Below are positions 55,884 through 64,000 of a stretch of DNA of 64,000 nt, in pieces (position 1 is the stretch's first letter; each line of letters starts with the position of its first letter). Under the pieces are notes generated by a model. It saw only the letters and a list, made by a program, of their open reading frames with translations. It searched no databases and was not told where the DNA came from. A program made the position numbers and the translations under genes. The DNA comes from Pleionea sp. CnH1-48 (GTDB lineage Bacteria; Pseudomonadota; Gammaproteobacteria; Enterobacterales; Kangiellaceae): contig NZ_JAMXSB010000002.1 in the NCBI RefSeq assembly GCF_024124665.1, positions 535,281-599,280 on the forward strand. Direction: 5' to 3'.

Positions 55884-55911
55884 AAAAGGCCAGCAATTGC
55901 TGACCTTTCCT
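55884..55911 (-). terminator. Terminator of the propeller-cytochrome gene
   Basis: On the minus strand GGTCAGC-AATT-GCTGGCC and TTTTTTG. Confidence 0.82.
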
Positions 55912-55933
55912 CTATAAGCCTCTTAGTAGCACA

Positions 55934-58900
55934 TTAATCAACACGATAAAATGCATAAAGGGTACTAAAAGCAAATCCACCTCCATGATAAACCGCCGTT
56001 ATGCGGTAACAACCTGCTGCATCAGGATCGAATCCACCAACCACCCCGCCGTTTTCTTCTGTAATGTCCAGAATGTCATCAGAAGTATCGTCAACCAAAA
56101 TCGGTGGAGATAAGTACAATCCATTAAACGGTGAAAATCCGTTGCGAGTCACCGCCCAGTGGGTGGTCCCTGAAGTCACACGATAACCTCCCGGAGCGTT
56201 TTGATCGACTTCGACCACTGCCTCAGGCGAGGTGATAAATAGTGAAACACCATTACCACTATCCCAGGTAACGCCAAATGAGCCATTGTCTTGAGTCTCA
56301 ACCAATCCATTGTCATTCGGCTCACTTTGGCAACCAGGCGGCACATCAATAACTTCTTTTGCTCTGACTCTCCAAGTCACATCTTCTTCGAACCAGGTCG
56401 AAAGGACTTTTGAATTACCGTTTGCTAGTACAGCTTCAATATGCGTACCATCATCGCTCGGAAATGGGGGTGGAGGATCTTCGTTAACCACTTCTGTGGG
56501 ATAAAGATCAGCAATGCCATCGCCATTATGATCGACCAGCGTTGCCATCATACCGGGGGTGTCTGCCAGTGCTAATGGTCCTGCTGGGATACCCATCCTA
56601 CCCGTCGATAATTTATCACCATCGATCACGCCAATCACTCGCTCAATATTACTGCCAGTATCATTATCAAAATATTTCACATCCAATGCGATCCCCGAAG
56701 GCGTGATTTCGATAGAAAATGGCTCTACCACAACAGCCGTATGAGTGGGACTGATACCGGAAGGTAATGAAAGATCGATATGAGGAAAATCAACAAACCA
56801 TTCATAACTTTCGTTAGGATCTAAAGTCACCGTTGGCTTCTTAGCGGTTTTAAAAGATACCGATAAGGGTTCATTAATGGCCATTTCGTTATGGGCTTCG
56901 AAAGATTCATCGATGTTAACCACATAATGTGAGTCATAGTCGAGCAGCGAACTGGGTGTAATGACAATTTCGTTGCGCAGAAGTGTAATGCTTGCATCAA
57001 CAGGGTTGCCATTGGCGTCGCGTAAACTGACTTTTTCAATATTATGGGGGTTATTCCAAATACTATGAGAAAACTCCAGTCTAACTGGTTGATCAACCGC
57101 CGCTGCAACTTCATTTGCTTGAGGATAGGATAACAATAAGAAAAAGTTTCGCCCGGTTATTTCTGCGACATATCGAGTTAAACTTTCTAATTCATCAGCA
57201 CTTAAATTCACATGACTCCACTCCTCCGCCATACGCTCTACGGATTGTGCTAATGTCATGTCGTCTCCCCGCTTGCCCCATGTACCACGACGATATGTGG
57301 AAATCAGCGTTGTGGTATCAGAAAGCGTAGCGCCTTCGGGGTCCATGTAGCGTTGATTATCGGTGTATATTTTTCCGGAGTGACAATCGCGGCAACCGGC
57401 ATTATCGAATACTTCACGCCCTAATTCGCCTTCTGCCGATAAGCTCCCGTCTCGCTCGGTCCAGTCGTTGGCAGGTGGTGGTGCCATAACACCAGACATA
57501 TATTCATAGAGCCCGGTAAACTCTTCTTTCGTTGGCTTACGACCTACGCTCGCATTGCCCGCAAGAGAGTATCCCTCAATGCTCGTGACATTACCGTTCC
57601 ATGTCATAGGCGCTGTGCCCTCCATCCAAATTAAAGGCTTTGCCAATACAGGTTCACCGGCTGCACCATTTAACCAAACCAGCGTATCGATTTCGCCATC
57701 GACATGGCAGGTATTACAACCACGGTCGATACCAACACCAATACCCGTGTTAGTAAAATAACGTTGGCCATGAGCCATACCGGGTGTTCTTGGGTCTTCT
57801 GCAGTTTGCACACTGGCAATAATGGCTTCACTGTCTAGATCGACTTTGGTTAAATTAAACCCCTGTGAGTTATGAACGTAAAAATTGTTTTCACTGTCGA
57901 TCAATAAACCTCTTGGGCGTCCTTCACCACTGACAACCCGTTTAATTTCGGTCATGGAGTCCGCATCGATTTCTATGATGGTTTCATAAGCTTCAGACAC
58001 CACATAGACTCGATTATTTTTATAAATGAGTCCAAACAAATTGAACGCAGCATTTTCTTCTAAGCCCATGCCAGTTTGACGATATAAATCGATTCGGTCG
58101 ACAATGGTTTTGCTTTGTAAATCGATCTTGACAACCTCGTCGGCGAAGCTGACCTCAGCAGGATTAAAAATGCCCGTATCATTAAACCCTTGCGTGATAG
58201 AAACAAATAGATATTGGTTATCATCGGATACAACCATAGAACGAATCACATTACCGTAATCAATAAACGTGTGCTCAACGGTTAATGAATTAAGGTCAAT
58301 GACGGTTATGTCTTTCTCAGCTTCTATAGGATCATTATCATATTCGACTCGATTAGGTGTTCCTGAACGATAAGAACCCACATATAACTTCGTGTTGTCT
58401 GGGCTGATTGCCATGGCTTTCGGGAATGCGCCCACGGTAATTTTTTTAATGACTTGGCGGCTATTTAGATCAACAACGGCTACCTTGCCTGATGTCGACA
58501 AGGTTACATAAGCCAATTGCCCGTTGTTAGAAACTACAATGTTACTTGGCTCATCCCCAACCCAAAGCGACTCTTCAATTCGCTGTGTTATTGGATTAAT
58601 AAACCCGATGGTATCTTCTGCTTGTTGAACAACAATAGGGAATGGTGTGTTGTTATTACTAGCTACCGCGACTGGCCACTGCCCTGTTTCAATTTCTCCC
58701 AGTTTTTCCATAGTCACAGGATCAATTCGAGACAAGGAAGAGCGGTAGTTGTTAGCTACCCAAATTTCGTCATTTACCTTAGCCAATGAGCGACTTGGAT
58801 AGTAGTTATAATGCTCGTAGGCGATATCATTGGCTTTTACCGTCACAGCGATGGACTCTCTTGTCCCCCACAATTTAAAGACATAAGTACCAGTAATGGG

Positions 58901-59263
58901 CGGCGTGAAAGTCGTAGCGGCACCGTTTTTTATTGGTAGGCTGCTGTTGGTCGACGGTGAGTACTTGAGGTACCAAAAGGCAGACTCACAGTCATCGCTG
59001 TCAGTAATGGTCGGTAAGTAGTAAGCCTTACCAACCGGAAAACGTTTGCTTCCTTGGAGTGTGTATGATTTATCAATACACCCTTCTAAAGGTGAGTTAG
59101 TCAAAAAGAAAAAGGTTTCTCTAAACATATTAGACCAGGCGTGGTCTGCTACTTTAAGAATCCGTTGAAATAAAGTATCTGGCTGTTGAGCTGCCTGTTT
59201 TGCCAATGCAAGATTACAAAAAAGCAGCACACATATTAATGCTGACTTTGTGATGCTATGCAT
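55934..59263 (-). CDS. Giant secreted YVTN beta-propeller / di-heme cytochrome protein
   Basis: 1109 residues with signal peptide (ICVLLFCNLALA). Order: an N-terminal Ig-like part (~45-130), a 40-residue-repeat YVTN propeller (~145-490; e.g. GQLAYVTLSTSGKVAVVDL, NTKLYVGSYRSG), then two heme sites CNTCHVDGEI near 515 and CRDCHSGKIY near 622 in a MauG-type domain. Next is an SbsA-type Ig (Big_5) domain near 700-800, and last a beta-rich C-terminal third with four Cys. It is likely exposed at the surface or in the periplasm and might oxidise a protein or polymer; the true substrate is unknown. Confidence 0.85.
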   Translation of the reverse strand: MHSITKSALICVLLFCNLALAKQAAQQPDTLFQRILKVADHAWSNMFRETFFFLTNSPLEGCIDKSYTLQGSKRFPVGKAYYLPTITDSDDCESAFWYLKYSPSTNSSLPIKNGAATTFTPPITGTYVFKLWGTRESIAVTVKANDIAYEHYNYYPSRSLAKVNDEIWVANNYRSSLSRIDPVTMEKLGEIETGQWPVAVASNNNTPFPIVVQQAEDTIGFINPITQRIEESLWVGDEPSNIVVSNNGQLAYVTLSTSGKVAVVDLNSRQVIKKITVGAFPKAMAISPDNTKLYVGSYRSGTPNRVEYDNDPIEAEKDITVIDLNSLTVEHTFIDYGNVIRSMVVSDDNQYLFVSITQGFNDTGIFNPAEVSFADEVVKIDLQSKTIVDRIDLYRQTGMGLEENAAFNLFGLIYKNNRVYVVSEAYETIIEIDADSMTEIKRVVSGEGRPRGLLIDSENNFYVHNSQGFNLTKVDLDSEAIIASVQTAEDPRTPGMAHGQRYFTNTGIGVGIDRGCNTCHVDGEIDTLVWLNGAAGEPVLAKPLIWMEGTAPMTWNGNVTSIEGYSLAGNASVGRKPTKEEFTGLYEYMSGVMAPPPANDWTERDGSLSAEGELGREVFDNAGCRDCHSGKIYTDNQRYMDPEGATLSDTTTLISTYRRGTWGKRGDDMTLAQSVERMAEEWSHVNLSADELESLTRYVAEITGRNFFLLLSYPQANEVAAAVDQPVRLEFSHSIWNNPHNIEKVSLRDANGNPVDASITLLRNEIVITPSSLLDYDSHYVVNIDESFEAHNEMAINEPLSVSFKTAKKPTVTLDPNESYEWFVDFPHIDLSLPSGISPTHTAVVVEPFSIEITPSGIALDVKYFDNDTGSNIERVIGVIDGDKLSTGRMGIPAGPLALADTPGMMATLVDHNGDGIADLYPTEVVNEDPPPPFPSDDGTHIEAVLANGNSKVLSTWFEEDVTWRVRAKEVIDVPPGCQSEPNDNGLVETQDNGSFGVTWDSGNGVSLFITSPEAVVEVDQNAPGGYRVTSGTTHWAVTRNGFSPFNGLYLSPPILVDDTSDDILDITEENGGVVGGFDPDAAGCYRITAVYHGGGFAFSTLYAFYRVD

Positions 59264-59740
59264 ATATCCCCCTTACCTATCTGATTTTTAAGATTGTCGC
59301 GTAAGATGAAATTTGAAATTCAATGAGTGCGGTTTGTTTTGTAATAATGTATAGACAAGCAATCCATGAGATTAACTTATCCGTTTTTCGCACTACACAT
59401 GGTTCTACTTGTTTTGTATTTCAAATCGCTACATATCTTATCGAGAACAAGTCAGTACTATTTGTTGGGGTGTTTCATTATCTTTGCCTAACGTCTCACA
59501 GGACTTCAATATCCCGAAATGCGAATCCGATACTTTTTGTTAAATTTCATTAAGGGAGCGTGGGTATTCATCACTCTGTGCGAAGGTTGAAGAAACCAAA
59601 TTTTAGTTATTTGAGATAGATAAGTATCTATTTTATGTCTGAGAGTGGTTTATTGGGCAGATAGTCTGGAAGCTAATAGGAGATTTTTGAGAATGATAGA
59701 AAGGCAGCTATGTGCCTTTCTCAAGTCAGTTTTTTTGGAG
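59264..59740. other. Intergenic stretch, no gene seen
   Basis: 477 bp, AT-rich. A 76-codon plus-strand frame is rich in chance residues, has no ribosome site and is not called. The terminator 59699-59722 lies at its right end. Confidence 0.45.
59699..59722 (-). terminator. Terminator of the 91-residue hypothetical gene
   Basis: GAAAGGCA-GCTATG-TGCCTTTC, just past the stop on the minus strand. Confidence 0.65.
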
Positions 59741-60016
59741 CTAGGCAGATACACTGAGTCGGTCAATTTCGACTTCAATCAGTCGTTGCGAATATTCAAG
59801 CAGAAAATCTAAACCTGCGATAGCACTTTCTTTAATGGGAATATCTGAACCCGGCGGTGTAAAACCATGCTGAATGACAGCTAACACATGCTGAACTTTA
59901 AATAGATTTTCCTCGAGGGTTTGCCCCATCATTAAATCATCAATCTCGATGTGGCCGAACTGGGATGTGCGAGAAGAATTTGCACTCTCTTGTATAACTT
60001 GACTATCATGCTTCAT
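59741..60016 (-). CDS. Small hypothetical protein
   Basis: 91 residues, helical, no signal peptide. Contains IEIDDLMMGQTLEENLFKVQHVLAVIQHG and a middle TPPGSDIPIKESAIAGLDFLLEYSQRLIEVEIDRL. AAGAGG precedes the ATG. I do not recognise a family; the length and charge suggest a regulatory or scaffold protein. Confidence 0.55.
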   Translation of the reverse strand: MKHDSQVIQESANSSRTSQFGHIEIDDLMMGQTLEENLFKVQHVLAVIQHGFTPPGSDIPIKESAIAGLDFLLEYSQRLIEVEIDRLSVSA

Positions 60017-60358
60017 GTTTAAGTAACCTCTTGTCTAGGTTATTTGAACAGCGGATGAGAGTGTTGGCGCACTCTCATCCGCACCTAAAATATCAATCAA
60101 TAAAGCTCGTATAAAAAGCTAATTGACTGAGTAGTCACTGTAACATAAAGCGATGTTTACAAAGAGAGAAAAGTCACTTTAACTTATTGTTATTAATAAT
60201 AAAAACGCGGCCTTTATAACACCGTGGATTGCACAGCTATTTATCGCACTTTAGCCTTTACCTAGAATCAGCCGTCGATTAATCAGCAATATTCACTCTA
60301 AACCTTTTAGCTCAAATATGGATAAGAAACTATTATCAGCTCGTTTCTTTTATCGTTC
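60017..60358. other. Left flank of the transposase gene, no gene seen
   Basis: 340 bp, AT-rich. I looked for terminal inverted repeats of the transposase gene here and found none that match its right flank. Confidence 0.4.
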
Positions 60359-61264
60359 ATGTTCTTGCTAATTCTTACTTTGTTAATCACGCTCTTTCTG
60401 AATCGTTATTTGAAAGACAGGAGCAAACATCGACCCTTCACGGCTTTCAAAAAACCAATAGTCACTCAATCAGAAAAGCTCATTTACCGAAAGAATAGAA
60501 AGAAACCTCAGTGGGTTATTAATGAAGTCATCCGGCTAGTCGCTTTGATGTCGGTAAACTCAGGCTGCCGAACCTTGGCCCATACGTTTAATCAACTTCA
60601 CAGTGATAAAGAAACCGTGAGTAAAACCTATGTTTATAACTTAAGAAAAAAGCATGCTTATGACATCGACATCTTGCGGCGAAATATCAAGCACAAAAAA
60701 CCGAGGGCAATTTCAAAGAACAGCACTTGGGCGATGGACTTAACTTACATCACTACCGCAGACAATCAACAACAAGTAATACTGGCCATTATTGAACATG
60801 CTACCCGGGCCTGTTTAAAGCTCGAAGTGTTGGATAACAAATCCTCTCTTAGAGTTTTATTATCACTTATCCAAACAATTAAAAAGTTTGGTTTTCCTAA
60901 AAGGATACGAACGGACAATGAAAGAAATTTTTGCTCTACACTGATGGCAACCACTTTCAAACTCTTAAATATAAAGCATCAACGAACCAAGGTTGCTGCA
61001 CCTTGGCAAAACGGTCGAGTTGAACGATTTATGGGTACGCTAAAATCGAAAACAAGAACTCTGCTTTTTGAAGACAAAACTCAGCTCAACGATGAACTCA
61101 ACACCTTTCGGTTTTGGTATAACCATGTAAGACCACACGATTATTTGGATGGCAAAACGCCTTCTGAATGTTGGGATAGCACAAAGCAAGTAGACCGAAA
61201 CAAAGCACAATGGTTTGATGATTGGCGCGGATTATTATGCGGCTACTATATCCCGCGAGAATAG
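60359..61264 (+). CDS. DDE (rve-type) integrase/transposase with N-terminal hydrophobic segment
   Basis: 301 residues. The catalytic triad is intact: Asp127 in AMDLTYI, Asp186 in RTDNERN and Glu222 in NGRVERFMG, spacing D-58-D-35-E as in IS3/IS481/retroviral-type integrases. Residues 50-115 are the helix-turn-helix-like DNA-binding part. Unusual is a 12-residue hydrophobic start (FLLILTLLITLF), like a membrane segment. If translation starts later this would vanish, but no later Met has a good ribosome site. No clear inverted repeats bound it, so it may be a domesticated or damaged element. Confidence 0.8.
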   Translation: MFLLILTLLITLFLNRYLKDRSKHRPFTAFKKPIVTQSEKLIYRKNRKKPQWVINEVIRLVALMSVNSGCRTLAHTFNQLHSDKETVSKTYVYNLRKKHAYDIDILRRNIKHKKPRAISKNSTWAMDLTYITTADNQQQVILAIIEHATRACLKLEVLDNKSSLRVLLSLIQTIKKFGFPKRIRTDNERNFCSTLMATTFKLLNIKHQRTKVAAPWQNGRVERFMGTLKSKTRTLLFEDKTQLNDELNTFRFWYNHVRPHDYLDGKTPSECWDSTKQVDRNKAQWFDDWRGLLCGYYIPRE

Positions 61265-61625
61265 CAGCCATCGCTGACGCATTAAAACCTACCAACAAAA
61301 ATGAAAACAGGACAGTTGATGATTCAACTGTCCTGATACATCGTGGCTGAAATACGCCAAATTGTTAAGAAACGGCGCAAAAAATGATCGAATCCTCAAA
61401 ACTCAGTATTTTTAACATGAGATTGTTATCTCAAAGCTTAAAACCCCATGCTATTTTGGTCGAGTTTTAAGCGAAAACCCGTCTCAAATGATGCGGACAC
61501 TGCCGATCATTCTTCGGACGGGACACAGTAGATAAAGTAAAGCCCGATCATTGGAGTTGATCGGGCTTTTTTATGAGTATCATTGCCATTTTTCTATGGT
61601 GCCTTTTCTAATCCTCAACTCACTT
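61265..61625. other. Right flank of the transposase gene: two hairpins and IS-end-like sequence
   Basis: 360 bp. AGGACAGTTGA-tgat-TCAACTGTCCT at 61309-61334 is a perfect 11-bp stem. About 61490-61527 reads GATGCGGACACTGCCG then TCTTCGGACGGGACAC, wording like the ends of some IS21/IS481-type elements but with no partner on the left. A terminator is at 61539-61572. Confidence 0.45.
61539..61572. terminator. Strong terminator near the toxin/immunity genes
   Basis: AAAGCCCGATCA and TGATCGGGCTTT, 12-bp stem, followed by TTTT on the plus strand. On the minus strand the tail is TTTACTTT, so it may also end the immunity gene. Confidence 0.8.
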
Positions 61626-62207
61626 TTATACGATCTTAATTATTTCAACCTCTTCCACTAAAGGTTTAAAACTTAGTGGAATTAAAGTTAAAGCAGCAGA
61701 CTCGCATTTTACAACACCGGCTCCTAAAACGAGACCATCGCCATCTTCAAAATTAAAAAGCAACCCATCCTCAAATGGCGACATACCTTCCACTGTTGGG
61801 TTTCTATTTAATTTAACAATCGATATGGAGTCAACCTTACGACCTAAAACTTTACGAATTTCATCTGATACAAAGTCAGATTCACCAGCCTTCATTATTT
61901 TTCCATCAAAGCGCTTTGTTTTCGGTTCACCTGAAGTTAAGTCTACTTCATTGTCTTTCCATATCATTAAAGTAGCTTTACTGGGGCTATACATCACACC
62001 GATGCAAATGTCATTTTCAAAGCTAATATAAGTTTGCCCATGGGTAAGCATAAAAAACTCATTAGCATTAATTTCTTTGTCAAGAACATACTCTTCAGGC
62101 TCACAATTAACAACTCTTCCTATGCTCACTATTTTTTGGCCAACCAAAAGCTCAAGTAGTGGCTTACATGCGCTTGGATGACTTGGAGACATTTCGATAA
62201 CATTCAC
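61626..62207 (-). CDS. Putative immunity protein of the adjacent polymorphic toxin
   Basis: 193 residues from GTG 62207 (ATG 62192 is an alternative). It begins 12 bp after the toxin stop, the usual place of a toxin's immunity gene. Acidic, beta-strand-rich, no signal peptide, as expected for a cytoplasmic antidote. I recognise no named immunity family: GQTYISFENDICIGVMYS and GLLFNFEDGDGLVLGAGVV are its clearest parts. The role is inferred from position. Confidence 0.6.
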   Translation of the reverse strand: MNVIEMSPSHPSACKPLLELLVGQKIVSIGRVVNCEPEEYVLDKEINANEFFMLTHGQTYISFENDICIGVMYSPSKATLMIWKDNEVDLTSGEPKTKRFDGKIMKAGESDFVSDEIRKVLGRKVDSISIVKLNRNPTVEGMSPFEDGLLFNFEDGDGLVLGAGVVKCESAALTLIPLSFKPLVEEVEIIKIV

Positions 62208-62219
62208 GTTTCACCAACC

Positions 62220-64000
62220 TTATAATTGACCTTGTACATAGTTAATAAGACTATCTAATTCTTTAATTGTTTGATTTCCATATTTGGTAGTGGTGACTTG
62301 CAGAGGATCGTTTATATGAACTCTTCCTCTAGTATCAATCAAAAATTGAAAGTCTTGAATTTCTACATTTTTTGTTTTAACTAAAGACCTTACATGTTCT
62401 AAATCCGATAGTGTTTTATTGCTTATATTTGAGAGCGGTGATTTACCTTTTATGATTGGATAAGTTGCATTACCAAAATCATCAACTACTCTTGCTAATG
62501 TTGATGACTGAGCCCCCTTGATATTTTGAAGTAAAATTCCAGGATAACCATCTATATCTACACGGCCGAAGTTTTTAACTACTGGAAAACCTAGTTCGCT
62601 CAATTTGTTAAGGTTTTTAATTTCCTCATTTATATTAACAGCGCTCAAGGTATTCCTAGTATGTGACACACCTACAACGATATCATCTCGCCCATTAATT
62701 AATCGCACATCCTTTTCTAAACCACGACCTAGAGAATTACCCAACTGAGAAGAAGTTAAAGAATCAGGAATATTGTTTGGAACAACACTGGGTACCTCAA
62801 AGTCCACATTATCAGCAGGCGCCAAACTCATCTCCCATTGAGAAGACCAAGTACTGTCGAGCTCTACCGTCGTACTATATTCAATATTAGTATCAAATTC
62901 AGACTTTGTGTCAAGGTTTCCTCTAATTTTTGGAAGTCTAGTGAGCTCCATTATAACATCAGGAGCCATAAACACAGCTGTTGCTATTGTAGGGCTGTTT
63001 CCAAATGCGGTAAAAGCAACGTCTCCTGACGACTCTTTAAAATCATTATAGGACTTTGCGACAGGCTGGAGTGTTTCTGCTATAGATCCCATTAACTCTC
63101 TCGCCTGAGGCGTTTGTAAATCATACCTATATTCTTTATCAAGTTCTTTCTTAAATCCTAAAGCGTTTTTACCATCTGTCGCTCCCCATGTTGTTAAAAA
63201 GACCAATCCGCTACCCATCTCTGTCGCTAAGTTAGATACAAGCGACACACCAATCTCTGCACCTGCAACTTGCATATTCACATAATCTTTAACAGCCTTT
63301 TTCATCCCAGTCTCTGGCGTCGCCACTCTCGGCATCTGCTCAACCACCGTTTGACTCAAGAAGAAAGGTACATTGCTACCATCGGTCGCAAAGCTATAAG
63401 GCGATAAATGCGCGGTATTTCTAACCAACTCCTCATGCGCCATCTGATGCCTCATTCCATCATTCCAGAACTCAACCGTTGAGCGATTACCGACACGCTC
63501 TGCTATCAATCGTTGTCTTCGCTCTAAATCAGCCTGTTGCGCACTGCGTTCATTTGCCAACTGTTCAGCTTGAGCACCATAAGTATTCTCAGCTCTGGTG
63601 CGAGCAGCAATTTGTTCTTGTCGGCGTCCAGCCGTTGCCGCTTCTCCTGCCGCCGTAACCCGACTCATATCATCCGATAACCCGCCTGCAATATTGCTCT
63701 GAGAAGCATCAGCAATACTATTTGCAACCTCATTAATGTCAGCATGCGTTTGCGCTATTTGTGTTTGGTCCAACAGACGTTGATTGTTCTCATAAGCTTT
63801 TTTCGTGGCTATCGCAGCTTCAGTATGATGTATCCTGTCTTCAACAATCGCATTACCTAACGCACTACCAAAAGCATTCGCCAAGACCTGTCGGTTTTGC
63901 CATTGACCTGCCTGATAAGTATTCTTTATCACAAAATGCGCGGCTCCTGCTGATATCACTGAGCGGCCCGTTTGTGTGAGAACATTCTTAAAGTTAAAGG
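62220..64000 (-). CDS. C-terminal part of a large polymorphic toxin, kinase-fold tip (5' end outside window)
   Basis: The frame stays open to base 64000 (codons FNFKNVLTQTGRSV lie upstream of the track start), so this is the 3' part of a bigger gene. About the first 190 residues are coiled coil and Ala/Gln-rich (ERRQRLIAERVGNRST), then a helical linker. The last ~170 residues look like a reduced protein-kinase fold: a Gly loop (LGRGLEKDVRLING), an alpha-C-like helix (EEIKNLNKLSELGFPV), a hinge (GILLQNIKG), a catalytic-like Asp in IQDFQFLIDTRG and a DFG-like INDPLQV. The known polymorphic-toxin plan is a variable toxin tip on a constant body. The fold is inferred. Confidence 0.65.
   Translation of the reverse strand, partial: FNFKNVLTQTGRSVISAGAAHFVIKNTYQAGQWQNRQVLANAFGSALGNAIVEDRIHHTEAAIATKKAYENNQRLLDQTQIAQTHADINEVANSIADASQSNIAGGLSDDMSRVTAAGEAATAGRRQEQIAARTRAENTYGAQAEQLANERSAQQADLERRQRLIAERVGNRSTVEFWNDGMRHQMAHEELVRNTAHLSPYSFATDGSNVPFFLSQTVVEQMPRVATPETGMKKAVKDYVNMQVAGAEIGVSLVSNLATEMGSGLVFLTTWGATDGKNALGFKKELDKEYRYDLQTPQARELMGSIAETLQPVAKSYNDFKESSGDVAFTAFGNSPTIATAVFMAPDVIMELTRLPKIRGNLDTKSEFDTNIEYSTTVELDSTWSSQWEMSLAPADNVDFEVPSVVPNNIPDSLTSSQLGNSLGRGLEKDVRLINGRDDIVVGVSHTRNTLSAVNINEEIKNLNKLSELGFPVVKNFGRVDIDGYPGILLQNIKGAQSSTLARVVDDFGNATYPIIKGKSPLSNISNKTLSDLEHVRSLVKTKNVEIQDFQFLIDTRGRVHINDPLQVTTTKYGNQTIKELDSLINYVQGQL

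Noticed and set aside
59323..59553. 76-codon plus-strand frame
   Set aside because: Random-looking composition in an AT-rich gap and no start signal.
61265..61540. Complete insertion sequence around the DDE gene
   Set aside because: No pair of inverted repeats or target duplication could be matched on both sides.
1..64000. CRISPR array, rRNA or complete tRNA genes
   Set aside because: No regular short repeat-spacer pattern, no rRNA core sequence and no full cloverleaf were seen; only the 3'-end tRNA fragment at 25328-25355.

Overview
The window is a chromosomal piece of a free-living, motile gammaproteobacterium, probably a marine heterotroph. The signs are EpmC, fused MnmC, PdxB and MsrPQ (typical of Gammaproteobacteria), a split class II ribonucleotide reductase (NrdJa/NrdJb) of the Pseudomonas type, flagellar and chemotaxis genes, PEP-CTERM proteins, a TonB receptor and many secreted c-type cytochromes. 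Base composition is moderate and becomes AT-rich near 30-31 kb. I cannot fix genus or species from sequence alone.

Layout. 0-1.1 kb: end of a FliK-like gene plus a small FlhB-C-terminal-like gene. 1.2-3.1 kb: a PEP-CTERM-like secreted protein and an RtcB-family RNA ligase. 3.3 and 11.1 kb: two 140-bp ERIC-like elements. 3.6-7.9 kb: leuCDB and a divergent LysR regulator with a palindromic site between them. 8.4-13.9 kb: a diguanylate cyclase, pdxB, folE and mnmC. 13.9-19.5 kb: the most striking part, four minus-strand GGA-rich small RNAs of the CsrB/RsmY/RsmZ type. They lie between a thioesterase, an Asp/Glu racemase-family protein, a PEP-CTERM protein and a kelch protein. Each has a matching sigma70 promoter (TTGNNN, 16 bp, TANTAT), a GacA/UvrY-type box (TGTAAG-N6-CTTACA-like) 180-190 bp upstream, and a rho-independent terminator. 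19.5-25.3 kb: an NAD-kinase-like protein, epmC and nrdJab.

25.3 kb to the end is more accessory. It starts with a 28-bp tRNA 3'-end fragment (possible attachment-site scar). Then come a large secreted FG-GAP-repeat protein, a GNAT enzyme, an Imm11-like immunity protein, and an alpha/beta hydrolase whose 3' end is trailed by three further tandem, progressively decayed copies. A WYL regulator, a TonB receptor, a cytochrome c/chemoreceptor pair and msrPQ follow. Next are a MauG-like peroxidase with a cupredoxin, a serine hydrolase, a GMC oxidoreductase, a large di-heme cytochrome, a sphingomyelinase-D-like phospholipase, a second chemoreceptor, an HDOD protein and an 1109-residue propeller-cytochrome. 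The right end holds a DDE transposase and the C-terminal part of a large polymorphic toxin, with a putative kinase-fold tip and a probable immunity gene.

How the parts may work together (inference): the clustered sRNAs would titrate CsrA/RsmA under a GacS/GacA (BarA/UvrY) system and so tune motility, c-di-GMP and secreted functions, several of which are encoded here. The cytochromes, cupredoxin, MsrPQ and GMC enzyme point to an active periplasmic redox layer.
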